64,000 nucleotides of DNA from Pictodentalium vernedei. Taxonomy: Eukaryota > Mollusca > Scaphopoda > Dentaliida > Dentaliidae. This document shows, in pieces, positions 29,041 to 40,070 of this stretch. Where the stretch lies: positions 368,293,704 through 368,357,703 of the forward strand of contig CM062297.1 in the NCBI GenBank assembly GCA_031216915.1. The letters run 5' to 3'. Positions within the stretch are counted from its first letter, which is position 1. Each line of letters opens with the position of its first letter. The notes beneath the pieces are model-generated. The model ran no database searches, was not told the DNA's origin, and was given only the letters and a program-made list of their open reading frames with translations. A program made the position numbers and the translations under genes.

Positions 29041-31770
29041 GATAAGTTGAAAATAATTCAGTGGAACGCTCGAAGCGTTAACTGCAAAAGCTCACAGATG
29101 TCCGATTACTTCACAAACGTAGATGTAATTGGTATCAGCGAAACATGGTTAAAGCCAAGTAAGACATTTTTGCTAAGTGGATTCAGCATCATTAGACGAG
29201 ACCGTCCCACACAACGTGGAGGCGGAGTCGCTCTCCTCATAAGGCAGGACATGAAATATAAAACGATATCAAGCGATCATCTCAACACAGAGGTGATTGC
29301 CGCGGAGATTGAACTAGATCATACAAAAGTTGCCGTAATCTCATATTATAATGAACCGAAAAAAACAGTTGACAGCAAAGTCTTTGAATTCTTTGTGAAA
29401 AATCACAAACGCTGCATTTTCTTAGGTGATTTCAATGCCAAACATCAGGTTTTCGGATGCAATAAAACGGAGCCCAATGGCGACGCTCTCTTCAATATCA
29501 TCGAACAATTTGATCTTTTTGTATTAAATAACGACCACGACATTACTCACGTCAGTAACAACACCCTCCACCAATCCGACATACTTGACCTAATTATAAC
29601 CAGTAAATCACTAACTAATCAAATGCAAGACATGTTTGTGGGGGACGATGATATAGGTAGCGACCACCTGCCTGTTCATGCTACATTACACGGTTGCAGC
29701 GGACCCGCAAGATACCCCACAATGAGGAGGAGGAATCTATCCAAAATTGACTGGGACCTCTTCAGAAAAATAATTCAGGTTAAAATAAACAAAAACGACC
29801 CAATGAATACCTGCGAGCTCGAGCAAGCATGTACCAATCTCAGTGAAGTCATTAACAACACTCTTGATGAGATTTGTCCCAAACAGACAGTTAAACCGCG
29901 GGTCAACAGAATAACTGAAACCACACTCCAAATAATAAAACAAAAAAAGAAAGGCCTTCCGTGCATACAAATCAGAAAAACTTCCAACTAAAAAGGTCGA
30001 ACTTTAAGCCGTGTATAATCGCCTCCACGGCGAAGTTAAAAAAAGCAATAGCAAACGACAATCGCGTGAGATGGGAAAAAGCAACGGAAAATCTAAATGG
30101 ACTCAGGGAGACTAAAAAGTTTTGGGATACTTTTAAAACCCTTACTGGACAAAAACATAAAGACGCCAACAGTAAGGCTCTAAAGATCAGCGATGGAACT
30201 ATGGCTCTGGATGACAAGGCGAAGGCTAGCGCCTTTGCTGAACTTCTTAAGAAATATCATCGTCCACATAAAGGCGATAGGTTTGATGACGAGTTCAAAG
30301 AAAAAGTAAACAAATTTGTTCAAGACAACAAGACAACGTTTAACGATGCCAACTTCAGCCAAACGCCCGAGGACGGGGATGGCCATGAACTCACGGAACC
30401 GATAAGCCAAGAAGAAGTGGCTAACACAATTAAAAATGTAAGTCTTCTTCTTCCCCAGGAGGGGACGAGGTCTCATACAAAATCCTGAAACAATGTCCCA
30501 ATACTTTTTTTCGGTAGACTCACTAACCTCCTAAACTGCTGTCTCTCTAGTGGATACTTCCCAAAATGTTGGAAAGTAGCTACAGGAGTCATGATACCCA
30601 AACCCGACAAGGATTTGAGCAACCCAGCTAATTACCGCCCAATTAGCCTAGTCAGCTGTATTGGAAAAAGTTTCGAACGGATTCTCACGACTAGACTCAG
30701 CAGCCATCTCGAATCAACCAGCTTTTTCAATAAGTGGCAAAGGGCATACAGAAGCCAAAGAGAGGGAATCGAGCATGTTTATAGACTGGTAGATTATATG
30801 AAAATGGCGTTCAGTCAAAATGAAATAGGAACCGCGCTATTACTCGACGTAGAAAAGGCGTTTGACTCTGTCTGGTACAATGGCATGAGATACAAACTAG
30901 CTAAAATGGGGCTACCTACCAAAATTCTAAGGATCATATCATCATTTTTATCTGATCGAAAAATCAAAGTGAGGGTCAACCGCGAAGTGTCAGCAGAGGT
31001 AAAACTCGAAGCGGGCACTCCACAGGGTTCGGTCCTCAGCCCGCTTCTATTTATAATATATGTGAATGACATTGACAAACTAGGGAAGAACCATGTTGAA
31101 CTATCTCAATTCTCAGACGACAAAGGAATGTGGACGGCCAGTAAGTCTGGAAACATAATACAAAACCGCCTGCAGGATACCATCCGCGACCTGCAAGACT
31201 GGTGCGCTCTGTGGCGCATCAAGCTAAATGCCACGAAAACACAAAGAATAACATTCTATAAAAAAACAAAGGAAAAAGCCTGTCCCTAATATTGAGCTTA
31301 AGCTTTACGATCATAAACTTGAAGCTAGTAATGAGGCAAAGTTTCTGGGATTCACCCTGGATAGCAGTCTCAATCTGAACAATCACATAAACTCAGTCAC
31401 TGTCAAAGCCACTAAACGCATCAATGTCCTGAAAATGATTAGAGGTAAAAATTGGGGAGCCAATAAAGAAATTCTCCTCAATCTTTACAAATCATATATA
31501 CGCCCAGTACTAGAGTATGGGGCCATAATAACAAGTGTCCTGAATAAAACCAACATTGAAAAACTACAACGGGTCCAAAATCATGCCTTGCGCGTGGCTC
31601 TACGCAAGCCCACGTGGACATCGATAAAACAACTTCACGAGATAGCAAAAATAGACACTATAGCAATGCGCTTAAAAGATCTTCAAAGCAAAACTCTAAA
31701 TAGACTTCAAGACAGCGAATTAATAATAGAACTCAATGCGCATCGCGTCCTCAACAGGAAAACTAAATAA
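29041..31770 (+). pseudogene. LINE-B ORF2: endonuclease/reverse transcriptase with frameshifts and lost start
   Basis: It aligns base for base with LINE-A ORF2. The ATG of LINE-A (CCTATGGATAAG) reads TTACGGATAAG here, so the start codon is lost. Frames break in homopolymers: an extra A in AAAAAAAGAAA near 29942, further changes near 30005 and 30045, loss of an A near 30436, an extra T near 30510, and an extra A near 31266. The catalytic motifs are still readable in pieces (IIQWNARS, GDFNAK, GSDHLPVH, DVEKAFDSVW, FSDDKG), showing recent inactivation. Confidence 0.9.
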
Positions 31771-32796
31771 TCTGGGGCGTGTCTATCGAAAGGGTTAAAG
31801 ATAACATCATTGTGATGGGGTGAGCCAGGCATTCTGTGACCTAAATTTAGAACTGGCTGCGGGTGACACGATACGTACGAAAGCTTGCCTCTGTTACCAG
31901 GGGGAGTTGCAAACAGCGAGGAAAATCTCCACCTGAGATATAAATCTCGGGGAAAAAATGCTGGCTTCCCCATCCACATGTCACTGGTCGTCACGGACGG
32001 AACAGTTGTAAATTAAAAACCGAATTGCTCTAATTTCCAGCTCTCTATTATCTTTTCTACCTCCTCTATCTCATCAGACACACGACCAAACTGAATGACA
32101 AACTATGAAGGATTGAAACAATCCTCATGCAAAGATGTGCAGAAAACCAAACAGACCAAGGCAAGGATTGAAACAATCTTGCCAGCAAACAGCCCCTTTA
32201 AGGGCTTTTTTTCTTTTTTTGTGGGTGTGTGCTTGGGGGGGGGGGGGGTGTTGGAGGTCATTTGGAATTCCCGAAGGATAACCAGATACCTCAAAATCGC
32301 ATACGGCATCCTATCTCCCAGAAGGCTTGATGGATGACTCCCGGTTTTTTCAAACAGTTGGAGCTTTCTCCACTCCTTTTTTGTAACCGCTATGGTCATA
32401 TACCGGGGCCGCTACCAAACCGGCGTTGCTGTTTGGTTTTCTTTTTTCTTTTTCCCTTAAAATTGCCATCGCACAACATTATATTATGGCTCGCCACCAT
32501 GGTGGGACTCAAACCTCTACCATCGCCAAGCTGGAACCGAATAGAGCCCACTCTCTAATAGTCTTAATGGCGTTGAGGGATTGATCTTTGACAATCTATC
32601 ACTCCAATGCAAACTGCCGGGAATTCTAACCGCGTGCATACCCCTTCAGACCCCATCTGAGGCAATAGGAAAGCTAGGCATGTGTGATCCAAGATCCAAG
32701 TGAAATAAAATAAGGCTAACCGGGTCGCAAGGGATTTGTAAATCCCGCATCGTCCCTGCGCGCCTTCGGCGCGCTAAAACCTTTCATTCATTCATT

Positions 32797-32807
32797 CAAC
32801 ATATTAC
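32797..32807. repeat. 11-bp LINE target site, one of four copies
   Basis: CAACATATTAC occurs at 21245-21255, 27764-27774 and 32797-32807, and CAGCATATTAC at 25214-25224. The copies separate the three LINEs from each other and from the MULE gene, consistent with repeated insertion at one target, each event duplicating it. Confidence 0.85.
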
Positions 32808-34155
32808 ATTTCAAAATGGCTAATGCTCAAGTCAATACCTTTTTCGTTCCCAATAACCGCGGTGGAAGGAATTTGGTCTTCAATTCATATAAATTCAGCA
32901 TAAAAAGTAGAAGAAATGACACAATTCACTGGCGTTGTTGTGTCAGTACTTGTCGTGCCACAGTAAATACAAGAAATGACCTTGTAACTTCTTTTAGTAA
33001 TCAACATAACCATGAAGCAGATTATTCAAAGATTATTGCTGATACCGTTATGACAGAGCTCAAAGCAAAAGTAAAAGATTGCAGCAGACCCATATCTTCT
33101 TTGTACCAAGAAGAACTTGCAAGTAAGTAACTTTTTATTTAAATTTTATATACTTATTATATGTATTAGGCCGCCTTGCGACTAAGGCCCAATATAAGCG
33201 GCCGAACGACTATCAGGTAGGTTCTAATAGTTGTTGAAACTTAGCCTATGCAATGGGGAGGCAGGGCCTTGGATCATGGTATTCTGATCATTCACATTCA
33301 AAATGACTATAATAGGGATATAGTGATAGAGTGAGTGATAGAGTGAGTGAGATGGTCAGTGAGTGACGATACACTATAGGTAGTTTTAACAGACCCTTGT
33401 TTTCTTTTTCAGACTTAAGAGCTGAAAGCACAGACAGCGAGATACTGTCCAGGTTGCCAACATTCTACTCTTCAAAGACCGCTCTTTACAAAGCCAGAGC
33501 TAAAACCCGACCAACTTTACCAAAGTGCCGGAGCGACATATCTCTGCCTAAGGCCTACACAAAGACGTTTACAGGGCAAGATTTCCTACTTGCTGAAGAT
33601 GGAGATTCAAATAGAATCTTAATATTTGCCACTGATGAGAACATTGTGCATCTTTCTAGGGCTCCAGTCATCTTCTATGATGGAACATTCGACAAAGCGC
33701 CAAAAATATTCCACCAGATTTATAGTATCCACAACCATTGCACTGCCATTTGTTCCTGTCAGGGATATATCTGACGCTTGGTTTGAGATCCTTGAAGAAG
33801 CTGCAGTGGGCGACAAAATTACAAAATTTACAGACTACGTTAAAACATATTGGGTGGAGGGTAGTCATGGTCTTGCAACGTGGAACTGTGGGAACGAGAA
33901 CAACCAACCATGTTGAAGGTTTGCATAGAAAATTACAGCTGTTCATAACCAGTTCTCAGCCCAATATATTTGCATTCATTAGGGAGTTTGCGATTTCAAA
34001 CGTGTACGGGTACGGGTACGTGTAGCTACACGTACCCGTACACGTTGGGATTTGAGAAAAATTGAGTTGCGAAACGACTTTTTAATTAACGTGTACGTGT
34101 ACGGGTAACGGGTCAGTAACTCTGTGAGTTCAGGTCATTATGATGTTGACCAACA

Positions 34156-34458
34156 ATGGCTTTTTCAGATCTGCTGATGTTCGGTGCGATTGAAGACGAC
34201 GTAGAATTAGTGTTGTTATCCACAACTGATGAATGTTCAGCTTCTAACATTAGGTTTCATTACCCAAGCTTTGACTTGTCACGATTTACAAATGATGAAT
34301 GCCGCCAAATGTTTAGGTTTGACAAGGACGGTTAAGCCAAGTTAACAATCACATTCCAATTACCCCAATCAATCGTTTGTGAGAATGGCACCGTTGTATC
34401 TGACACAGAAGGGTTGTGCATCATGCTGCGCAGACTTGTATATCCAATTATTTCATAA
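34156..34458 (+). pseudogene. N-terminal fragment of a HARBI1-like Harbinger transposase
   Basis: ATG 34156 starts MAFSDLLMFGAIEDDVELV, then FHYPSFDLSRFTNDECRQMF, RFDKDG, a TAA stop at 34333, and on in the same frame to FQLPQSIVCENGTVVSDTEG and LCIMLRRLVYPIIS before a TAA at 34456. Order and wording fit the N-terminal region of PIF/Harbinger nucleases (cysteine and FRF segment, LP segment, eaLci-LrRLayP segment). The DDE catalytic domain that should follow is absent, so the element cannot transpose itself. No partner Myb/SANT-type gene was found in the remaining 3 kb. Confidence 0.8.
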
Positions 34459-35469
34459 CACCATGTGGCAACCCATGTAAAACCCGGGGTTTTTTTGCCG
34501 GTTGGATGCTACCCGCTCCAAATATACTCCATACCAAATATCAATGACCTGATACGTACAGATTTAGCAAAAGTTGCGTTTGATTTTTTTTTATTTTGTA
34601 TTTTGAGGCCCATGCATGGGCCACATTTTTTACCGCTAAATGTGCCCCAAAGGGATCAATTTAAATAGACCTGAAAATCCTACTTACAGTGATGCCATAT
34701 ATCAAATATGAAGCATTTGAGGCAGTGGTTTAGAAAAAAACAGATTTTTAAATGTTTTTTTCTATTACCCACAGTGTTAAAAAAATGCGGACTCAGTATT
34801 TTTTCGAAGTCCAGAAGCTGTATTCTACGACAAAACTAATGACATTTTTTTACTATTCCTTTCTGTTGGTTGGTTCCAAAGAAGCTTCACACCAAATAAG
34901 AAATCTCAGTGCATTGTGGTTTTGGAGATATGGGCGTTTAACAAAAAATATTTCTATTTTTAGCTGCCGCGGTTCCGAAGGGGCTACTGGAAATTGTTGG
35001 GGGCATAAATACTTATGACCCATTAATATACTTCATAATAAATTTGGTTCAAATCGGCCGCTCGGTCAGAAAATATAAATTTTTGGCGGGGCAAAAATTC
35101 TTGCCCCTCCCATAACGACGGTAAATATTGCCCCTCGAACTTCTCTTAAACAAATTGGGTTCTACACCCCAAAGGGAAGCAGCATAACGGTCTCTGCTAC
35201 CGCTGGTTTAAGAGATGTTTTACCAATTGGCGCACTTTGGCCCCACACCAGCCCTCCCCCCCCCCGCCTCCTCTATACGAGCAAAAATATTATTTTTAAA
35301 AATGCCCCTATATAACCGCTACTCAAGTGAAATTTCATTAAAGTGTTCCCAAACATCACCTTCACGACGGACGACGGACGCGCGACGGGCAAAAAGTGAA
35401 TAGAATAGCTCACCCTGATTTTCAGTCAAGTGAGCTAACACGCCACTTGCCAACAGCCACAGAGAATGA
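34459..35469. other. Interior of the Harbinger element, no gene seen
   Basis: AT-rich sequence with short frames. A C run is at 35248-35265 and repeated GACGGACGACGGACGCGCGACG near 35364. No domain is recognised. Confidence 0.4.
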
Positions 35470-36178
35470 CTAAACGCAAGCCAATGATTGAAACTTGTCT
35501 GGCTAGGACAAGTGTTTGACTCCCTAAATAAGGAAATAAATATGTCCACAACCAGCCCACAACAAGGGTATGTGGTGTATGTGAGGGGTCATAAGGTGGG
35601 CGTGTGAATGTTTTCTGGTTGCTGTATTTAGTCATCGGTTCTCCCAAAGGGAGACTGAATTGCCAACCTTTCATTCTGTAAGCTAATGGATGATTCCAGC
35701 TTTTACAAACCGTCACATTGGTCTGTTTTGGTGGCGTTCTTTCCATTTTGTAACCGCTATGGAAATCATGCTGGCGCTGCTCCCAAAGCAGCGTTCTGTT
35801 TGTGTTTTTCTTCTCTCTTTAACGAAGATTGTTTTGCGGCATTGATTAGATGCCACGACTTCATCCCAATAAACGCATCACACCTGTGTGTGCCTCGGCA
35901 CCTAGCAAATGAACCACTGGTCGCTTGGAATCCTTATGGTAGCTTGGTGAGCCAGGCTGTATAAATCTCACATCCTAGAATAACGTGGCTGGTGGGGGCT
36001 GGCCCTCCGGTAAACGCATTCAATGCAATGTGCAATCTCTTTTCACGAGCTGGATCTTGGTTGCTATCCGGCCTCCTTGGTTCTGTCTGACACTATAAAT
36101 CCAATGATAGCCATTCGGTTCGCAATGGTTTTAAAATCCCACGTCGTACCTGCGCCCCTTTGGCACGTGAAAACTATT
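35470..36178 (+). mobile_element. Old LINE 3'-UTR fragment inside the Harbinger element
   Basis: A diverged version of the LINE-A/B/C 3' UTR: GATTGAAACTTGTCTGGCTAGG, TGGATGATTCC, CATTTTGTAACCGCTATGG, then a GCGCT-CCCAAAGC segment, ending in CACGTCGTACCTGCGCCCC and TTTGGCACGTGAAAAC-T-rich. A relative of the LINE group therefore inserted in an ancestor of this Harbinger copy. Confidence 0.7.
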
Positions 36179-37050
36179 TTTTTTTTGTTTGTTTTGTTTT
36201 TGTTTTGCTCTCCTTATGCTTATGCCTTGCTCTCTACCTTTCAGCAGGTCCCTGCTACAAACACCTTCCATCGGAAAGCCATTACTCAGTGACGTAGCCG
36301 GGCCTGGGAGAGCTCCCCCCCCCCACACACACACCCACGTCATGACCCGCCCCCATTTAAAATGAAGCGCGCATTTAAAAACACAAAAACAAACAGGGTA
36401 TAAATAATTTTGAAACAAACAGGGTATATAAAATAATTTTCAAAAATAATTCAGTAGTTCGATTGTTATCAATGGGGGACTTGAATCTCCCTGGGGAGAA
36501 CCTCCTGATTATCCACATTGGGAGGGGCACCCTTCCCATACTCCTCATCTCAGTGTTGTGCACTTTGGGATCTGCCTCCGGCTCAGTAATCAACTTACGT
36601 GCCCCCCCCCCCCCCCATATTGTTCCTAGTTCACAACCATCGTAGTAAGCCATCTGATTCAATCGAACTTCCCCACTACTAAATCAATTCGCCACCCCCC
36701 CCCCCCCCCCCGCACACGAAAATAAATAAATTGAGAATAAAATAATCAAATACATGATAGTGACCGTTCATAGGCATAGTGGCAACGTCACAGAAACATC
36801 CTCGTGTGATAATTCATCGTTGAAAGAAAGGGAAAATATATTCTCCAAGACTGTTCGAGAAAACAGCTGCGTTTTAGATCTTAAATATTCAATCCACAAC
36901 AAACACAACAACAATTTCCCCTTGATATCCGCGAGGAAGTCTTCCAGAACACAAGGATTACAACGAGAATGACCTGTTATATTATATATGTAGAGAGAAA
37001 ATGAAACCATTATTATTTAAACAAATCCATATCTTCCCGTTCGTCGAAAC
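36179..37050. other. Harbinger interior with possible hAT relic
   Basis: CAGTGACGTAGCCGGGCCTGGG-like sequence at 36287 resembles one end of a hAT-type MITE; no matching right end was found. C runs lie at 36316, 36601 and 36693. No coding sequence recognised. Confidence 0.35.
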
Positions 37051-37683
37051 TTGTAAACCTACTTCTACACGTTGGATAAAAACGTGTACGTGTGGAAGTA
37101 AGCGAACTTTATGATGTTGTCGACAAAATTTTCGTATACCCGTACACGTACACATAATGACTTTTCCTGACCAAAACGAATTATTTCGTGATTAATGACA
37201 GTGTTGACATGTCCTTGTCACAACAAAATTAAACTAATTTGTTTCACAAACACGTTAATTATTTCGATTGTTGCAATTAGAAAGCTTCTAGGAACCACGG
37301 GATTGTAGCTGGCACAAATTTGTGCATTCAACTGAAACACATTTTGTCTTTTTAAATCACTGGAATTTTCAAATTTCAACCCGGCAGTTTTACGTGTAGC
37401 AAACGTGTAAGCGTGTGCAAGAAGTGTGACGTACTTCACAAATTACCTGCTACACGTACCCGTACACGTTTAAAATCGCAAACTCCCTATTGACTTCATT
37501 AAAGAGGAACAAGCATACCAGGAAGTGTCAATGTTACAGATTGCAAGCGGAGGAAAATCCCGACCCAGACGGAGACGTTACCAAGTTGACGAAAGACTAC
37601 AAAGATACAAGAACACATACACTGCAAATGAACTTAATATTTTAGAATATTCAGACATTGTTGCCCATTGTGTTGGATATTAG

Positions 37684-38049
37684 TTATTTTTCATATTTTA
37701 TAAAACAGTGCTGTGGTTTTTATAAATGTTGTTCAAAAAAATTAAATTAATTTCATCTAAAATTCAACTTTTGTTCCATGTATAACAGTGCTGTGGTTTT
37801 TATAAATGTTTGTTCCTTGTATGTTTTAAATATCACATAGAAACAACGGTGCTATTGTAATTTTTCCCAATATTCCTGTCAATATTATTATGCTATTTGT
37901 CAAGTTTAATTTATTATAAAAACAGTGCTTGATTGAACGGATCAATAAATAAATATATTTCACTCTACTTGCATTGTTCATCTCTGATACAAGCTGTAGT
38001 CGGCATTTCTTTCTTTTTGCGGATTATTCACACCTTATCAAGAATAATA
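37684..38049. other. 3' flank of the MULE gene
   Basis: AT-rich, with ACAGTGCTGTGGTTTTTATAAATGTT occurring twice (about 37707 and 37785) and AATAAATAAATA at about 37944 that could serve as polyadenylation signal. No gene. Confidence 0.45.
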
Positions 38050-39725
38050 ACTGCTGGGAAAGGTGGAACATCCCGTGGAGCTTAGGTAATCTATTTATCA
38101 AATAAGTGTTTACACAAACAAGATAATCCTCATAACTGAGTACTTTGAAAATATCTCGGTACAATATTAACCTAAACACATTGTATATTTCAGAAACAGG
38201 AACGAGATTTTTGAATTTGAATTCTTGAATTTTCATTTTAATATGTAAATCACTGGCAGAGTAGCTTGTTTACGTCACAGATATCTTGGGGGAAGACGAC
38301 ATCTGGGGCCCCAATGGGCTTTGGGAACAGAGGGGGTGGGTCTCCCACCTTGTGTATTATGGTAGACACGCCACATATATCATGAAGGAAGCCGCCATCT
38401 TGTCATCCGCCATCTTGGGCCCCAATGGGCTTTGGGTACAGGGAGGGAGAGGGAGCCCTCCCACTTTGTGTATTATGGTAGAAACGTCACAGATATCATG
38501 GGGGAAGACGCCATTTTGTCATCCGCCATCTTGGACCGCCATCTTGGGTCCCAATAGGCTTTGGGTACAGGGAGGGAGGGGGAGCCCTCCCACTTTGTGT
38601 ATTATGGTAGACACGTCACAGATATCATGGGGGAAGTCGCCATGTTGGGCCGCCATGTTGGGCCCCAATGGGCTTTGGGTACAGGGAGGGAGGGGGAGCC
38701 CTCCCACTTTATGTGTTATGGTAGCCACGTCACACTTATCATGGGGGAAGCCGCCATCTTGGACCGCCATCTTGGGCACAAAGAGGGTGTGTATGGCCTA
38801 AAAGGGCTCTGGGCACGGAAGGGGCGCCTAACAGGTTTTAGGCACGAAGGAGGGTGCCTAAGGGGCTCTGGGCGCGGGGAGGGTGAAGGTGGCCTAACGG
38901 CCGTGGGCGCAGGGAGAGGTGGGGAGCCTAAAAAAAGGCTTGGGCGTTTTGGGCGCGGGGTCATTGCGCGGGGTCATTGACCCCGGGGTCCGGTTAAACC
39001 TACATGAAACCGGCATCTCCTACTACTTCGGGCGCCTCACCCACCACCTCCCCCCCCCCCCCCCCCTTCGAAGTGGCGTCCATATGTGTACGCAACTGCG
39101 TTTTTGCGTTCGGGTTTCTACGCCCTTGAAAAACAACATAGATGATACAGATGAACGAACCAACTAAAAAACTAAAAAAGTACAATGATGTTTAAAAAAC
39201 CTTTACTTACAAATTTTCATTTGGTTAAGAAATGATGAACATCACAGCGTGGTTGCCATTAACATCACAGCGCCGTTGCCACTTTTCACAACTGGGTGGT
39301 TCACTTTGACGGGCTGTGTTGGGGTTATTCTGCATCCGGGATCTGCCGGTGTAAGTTTTTTAAATCGAAGGGATATTTTTTAGGCTACGAGGGCCATTTC
39401 CTGGCGTCAGAACAATGGGGCGTCACCTTAGTAGGTGATTTTGAGTCGAGTGGCGATGCACAGAAGTTGTACTCAGGCATTTTGTGAGCCGTATTATTCG
39501 AAGAGAGATAATATCTGCTACGTGAAAGTAAGCTGGTTGGGATTGGTAAACTTCAGTCTAATTGATGAAGTAAAAAGATGTGTTTCTTACCTCTCCATTT
39601 GAATGAAAATTGATAAAATCAGCCGCAGCGATGACTTTTCACATCAAAAAACACGTCACAGCGGCCGAACAGAACATCACAGCGTCGAATTGCACGTCAC
39701 AGCGTGAGACCGATTAGTAGGTGTG
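38050..39725. repeat. Right arm of the 25-kb element
   Basis: Inverted counterpart of the left arm. From the inside outward: GCTGGGAAAGGTGGAA (38053), GCTTAGGTAATCTATTTATC, AACAGGAACGAGATTT, the satellite array (38275-38780), the GC-rich GGGCGC part (38780-38985), a short unmatched C-run part and the outer segment with ACATCACAGCG-type motifs. It lacks the palindrome and the 1.6-kb left-only segment. Confidence 0.88.
38275..38780. repeat. GATGGCGG satellite, right-arm array (shorter)
   Basis: About five inverted monomers marked by ACGTCACAGATATCATGGGGGAAG and CCCACTTTGTGTATTATGGTAG, against about twelve in the left arm. The frames here are repeat artefacts. Confidence 0.88.
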
Positions 39726-39730
39726 ATACT

Positions 39731-39778
39731 ACTGCGTATGTGGAAATACTGCCCACCCGTGAAAAGTCACCAATCCAC
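39731..39778. mobile_element. MITE A, copy 1, right portion
   Basis: ACTGCGTATGTGGAAATACT and GCCCACCCGTGAAAAGTCAC continue the MITE cut at 14367; the counterpart at 50712-50895 reads ATTGCG and GCCCACCCGTGGAAAG on its complement. Confidence 0.75.
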
Positions 39779-39788
39779 AGGGGCCGTA

Positions 39789-40070
39789 AAGTATTTCGCA
39801 AATGTAAGTAAAATGGTTGGTGACGGCGTACCACATACCGATTCTGACTTCACAGTATTCCTAAAAGGGAACCATCCTAATAACTTTGTCGTTGCCTCAA
39901 TTACCGAACATGAAATTATCCCAACAACTCGTACAATTTCGGAGAAAACTACTCCGGCTTCAACAAGATTTCCAGCCATGGTATGAAAGTAACAACATCT
40001 GAATCGCACAGTCCCTATACAACATATTTAACCAATCGTTTTCCAAACTGAAATTAGCTAAGGTAGTTTC
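39789..40070 (+). pseudogene. LINE ORF2 fragment, right part of the interrupted copy
   Basis: The plus-strand frame KYFANVSKMVGDGVPHTDSD, FTVFLKGNHPNNFVVASITEHEI is the segment that precedes the reverse transcriptase in many LINEs (YFxNVG, then a sF-l-pvteeEi phrase). In another frame, LYNIFNQSFSKLKLAKVV and FKSG follow, matching the usual LK-AkVvPvfKsG phrase. It continues the left part that ends HLNKY at 14183. AAATAC (left) and AAGTAT (right) overlap in the protein, suggesting a short target duplication of MITE A. The similarity ends where repeat R3 begins near 40068. Confidence 0.65.

Larger units (their letters stand above)
27775..32796 (+). mobile_element. LINE-B, near full-length copy with both ORFs
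   Basis: About 5.0 kb from TAATCCTAGC to CCTTTCATTCATTCATT, bounded by CAACATATTAC at 27764-27774 and 32797-32807. It is the only copy here with ORF1, so its 5' end, only 16 bp before the ORF1 ATG, may itself be slightly truncated. Confidence 0.9.
33981..37488. mobile_element. PIF/Harbinger element (3.5 kb) inserted in the MULE gene
   Basis: Inverted ends AGGGAGTTTGCGATTT (33981) and AAATCGCAAACTCCCT (ending 37488) continue inward with CGTGTACGGGTACG-type repeats. ATT at 33978-33980 and 37489-37491 is a 3-bp target duplication, which is the PIF/Harbinger habit. Removing the element and one ATT restores the MULE frame across the junction. Both ends carry clusters of CGTGTACGGGTAC (33999-34045, palindromic; 34099-34124; 37081; 37134; 37452). 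Confidence 0.85.
32816..37683 (+). pseudogene. FLYWCH/MULE transposase gene, broken by deletion, frameshift and a Harbinger insertion
   Basis: Exon 1 (ATG 32816 to 33122) encodes a FLYWCH zinc finger: NTFFVPNNRGGRNLVF, then WRCCVSTCRA and HNH. A GT-AG intron follows (GTAAGT at 33123, TTTCTTTTTCAG ending 33412) and keeps the frame. Exon 2 gives the start of the MULE transposase, including YDGTFDKAPKIFHQIYSIH, where Asp is the first DDE residue. It breaks near 33750: the catalytic core is deleted and the text resumes at DISDAWFEILEEA. After a frameshift near 33893, RTTNHVEGLHRKLQ and SQPNIFAFI end at the Harbinger insertion (33981-37488). Downstream DFIKEEQAYQEVSMLQIASG and EYSDIVAHC run to TAG 37681-37683. 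It could have been the transposase of the surrounding 25-kb element or an independent insertion. Confidence 0.85.
14368..39725. mobile_element. 25,358-bp element with kilobase inverted ends and 5-bp target duplication
   Basis: The left end CACACCTACTAATCGG (14368) is the exact complement of the right end CCGATTAGTAGGTGTG (ending 39725). Direct 5-mers ATACT flank it at 14363-14367 and 39726-39730. A relative of the target without the insertion (50712-50895, reading AATCTAATATTATTGCG on its complement) confirms both edges. Arms: 14368-14978 plus 16612-18552 plus 20961-20985 on the left, and 38050-39725 on the right. Subterminal motif RCGCTGTGAYGT recurs about five times per arm. The interior holds a decayed FLYWCH/MULE transposase gene and many younger insertions. 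Long arms with internal tandem arrays recall foldback elements, some of which carry MULE transposases (NOF), but those usually make about 9-bp duplications, so the superfamily is unresolved. Confidence 0.8.
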
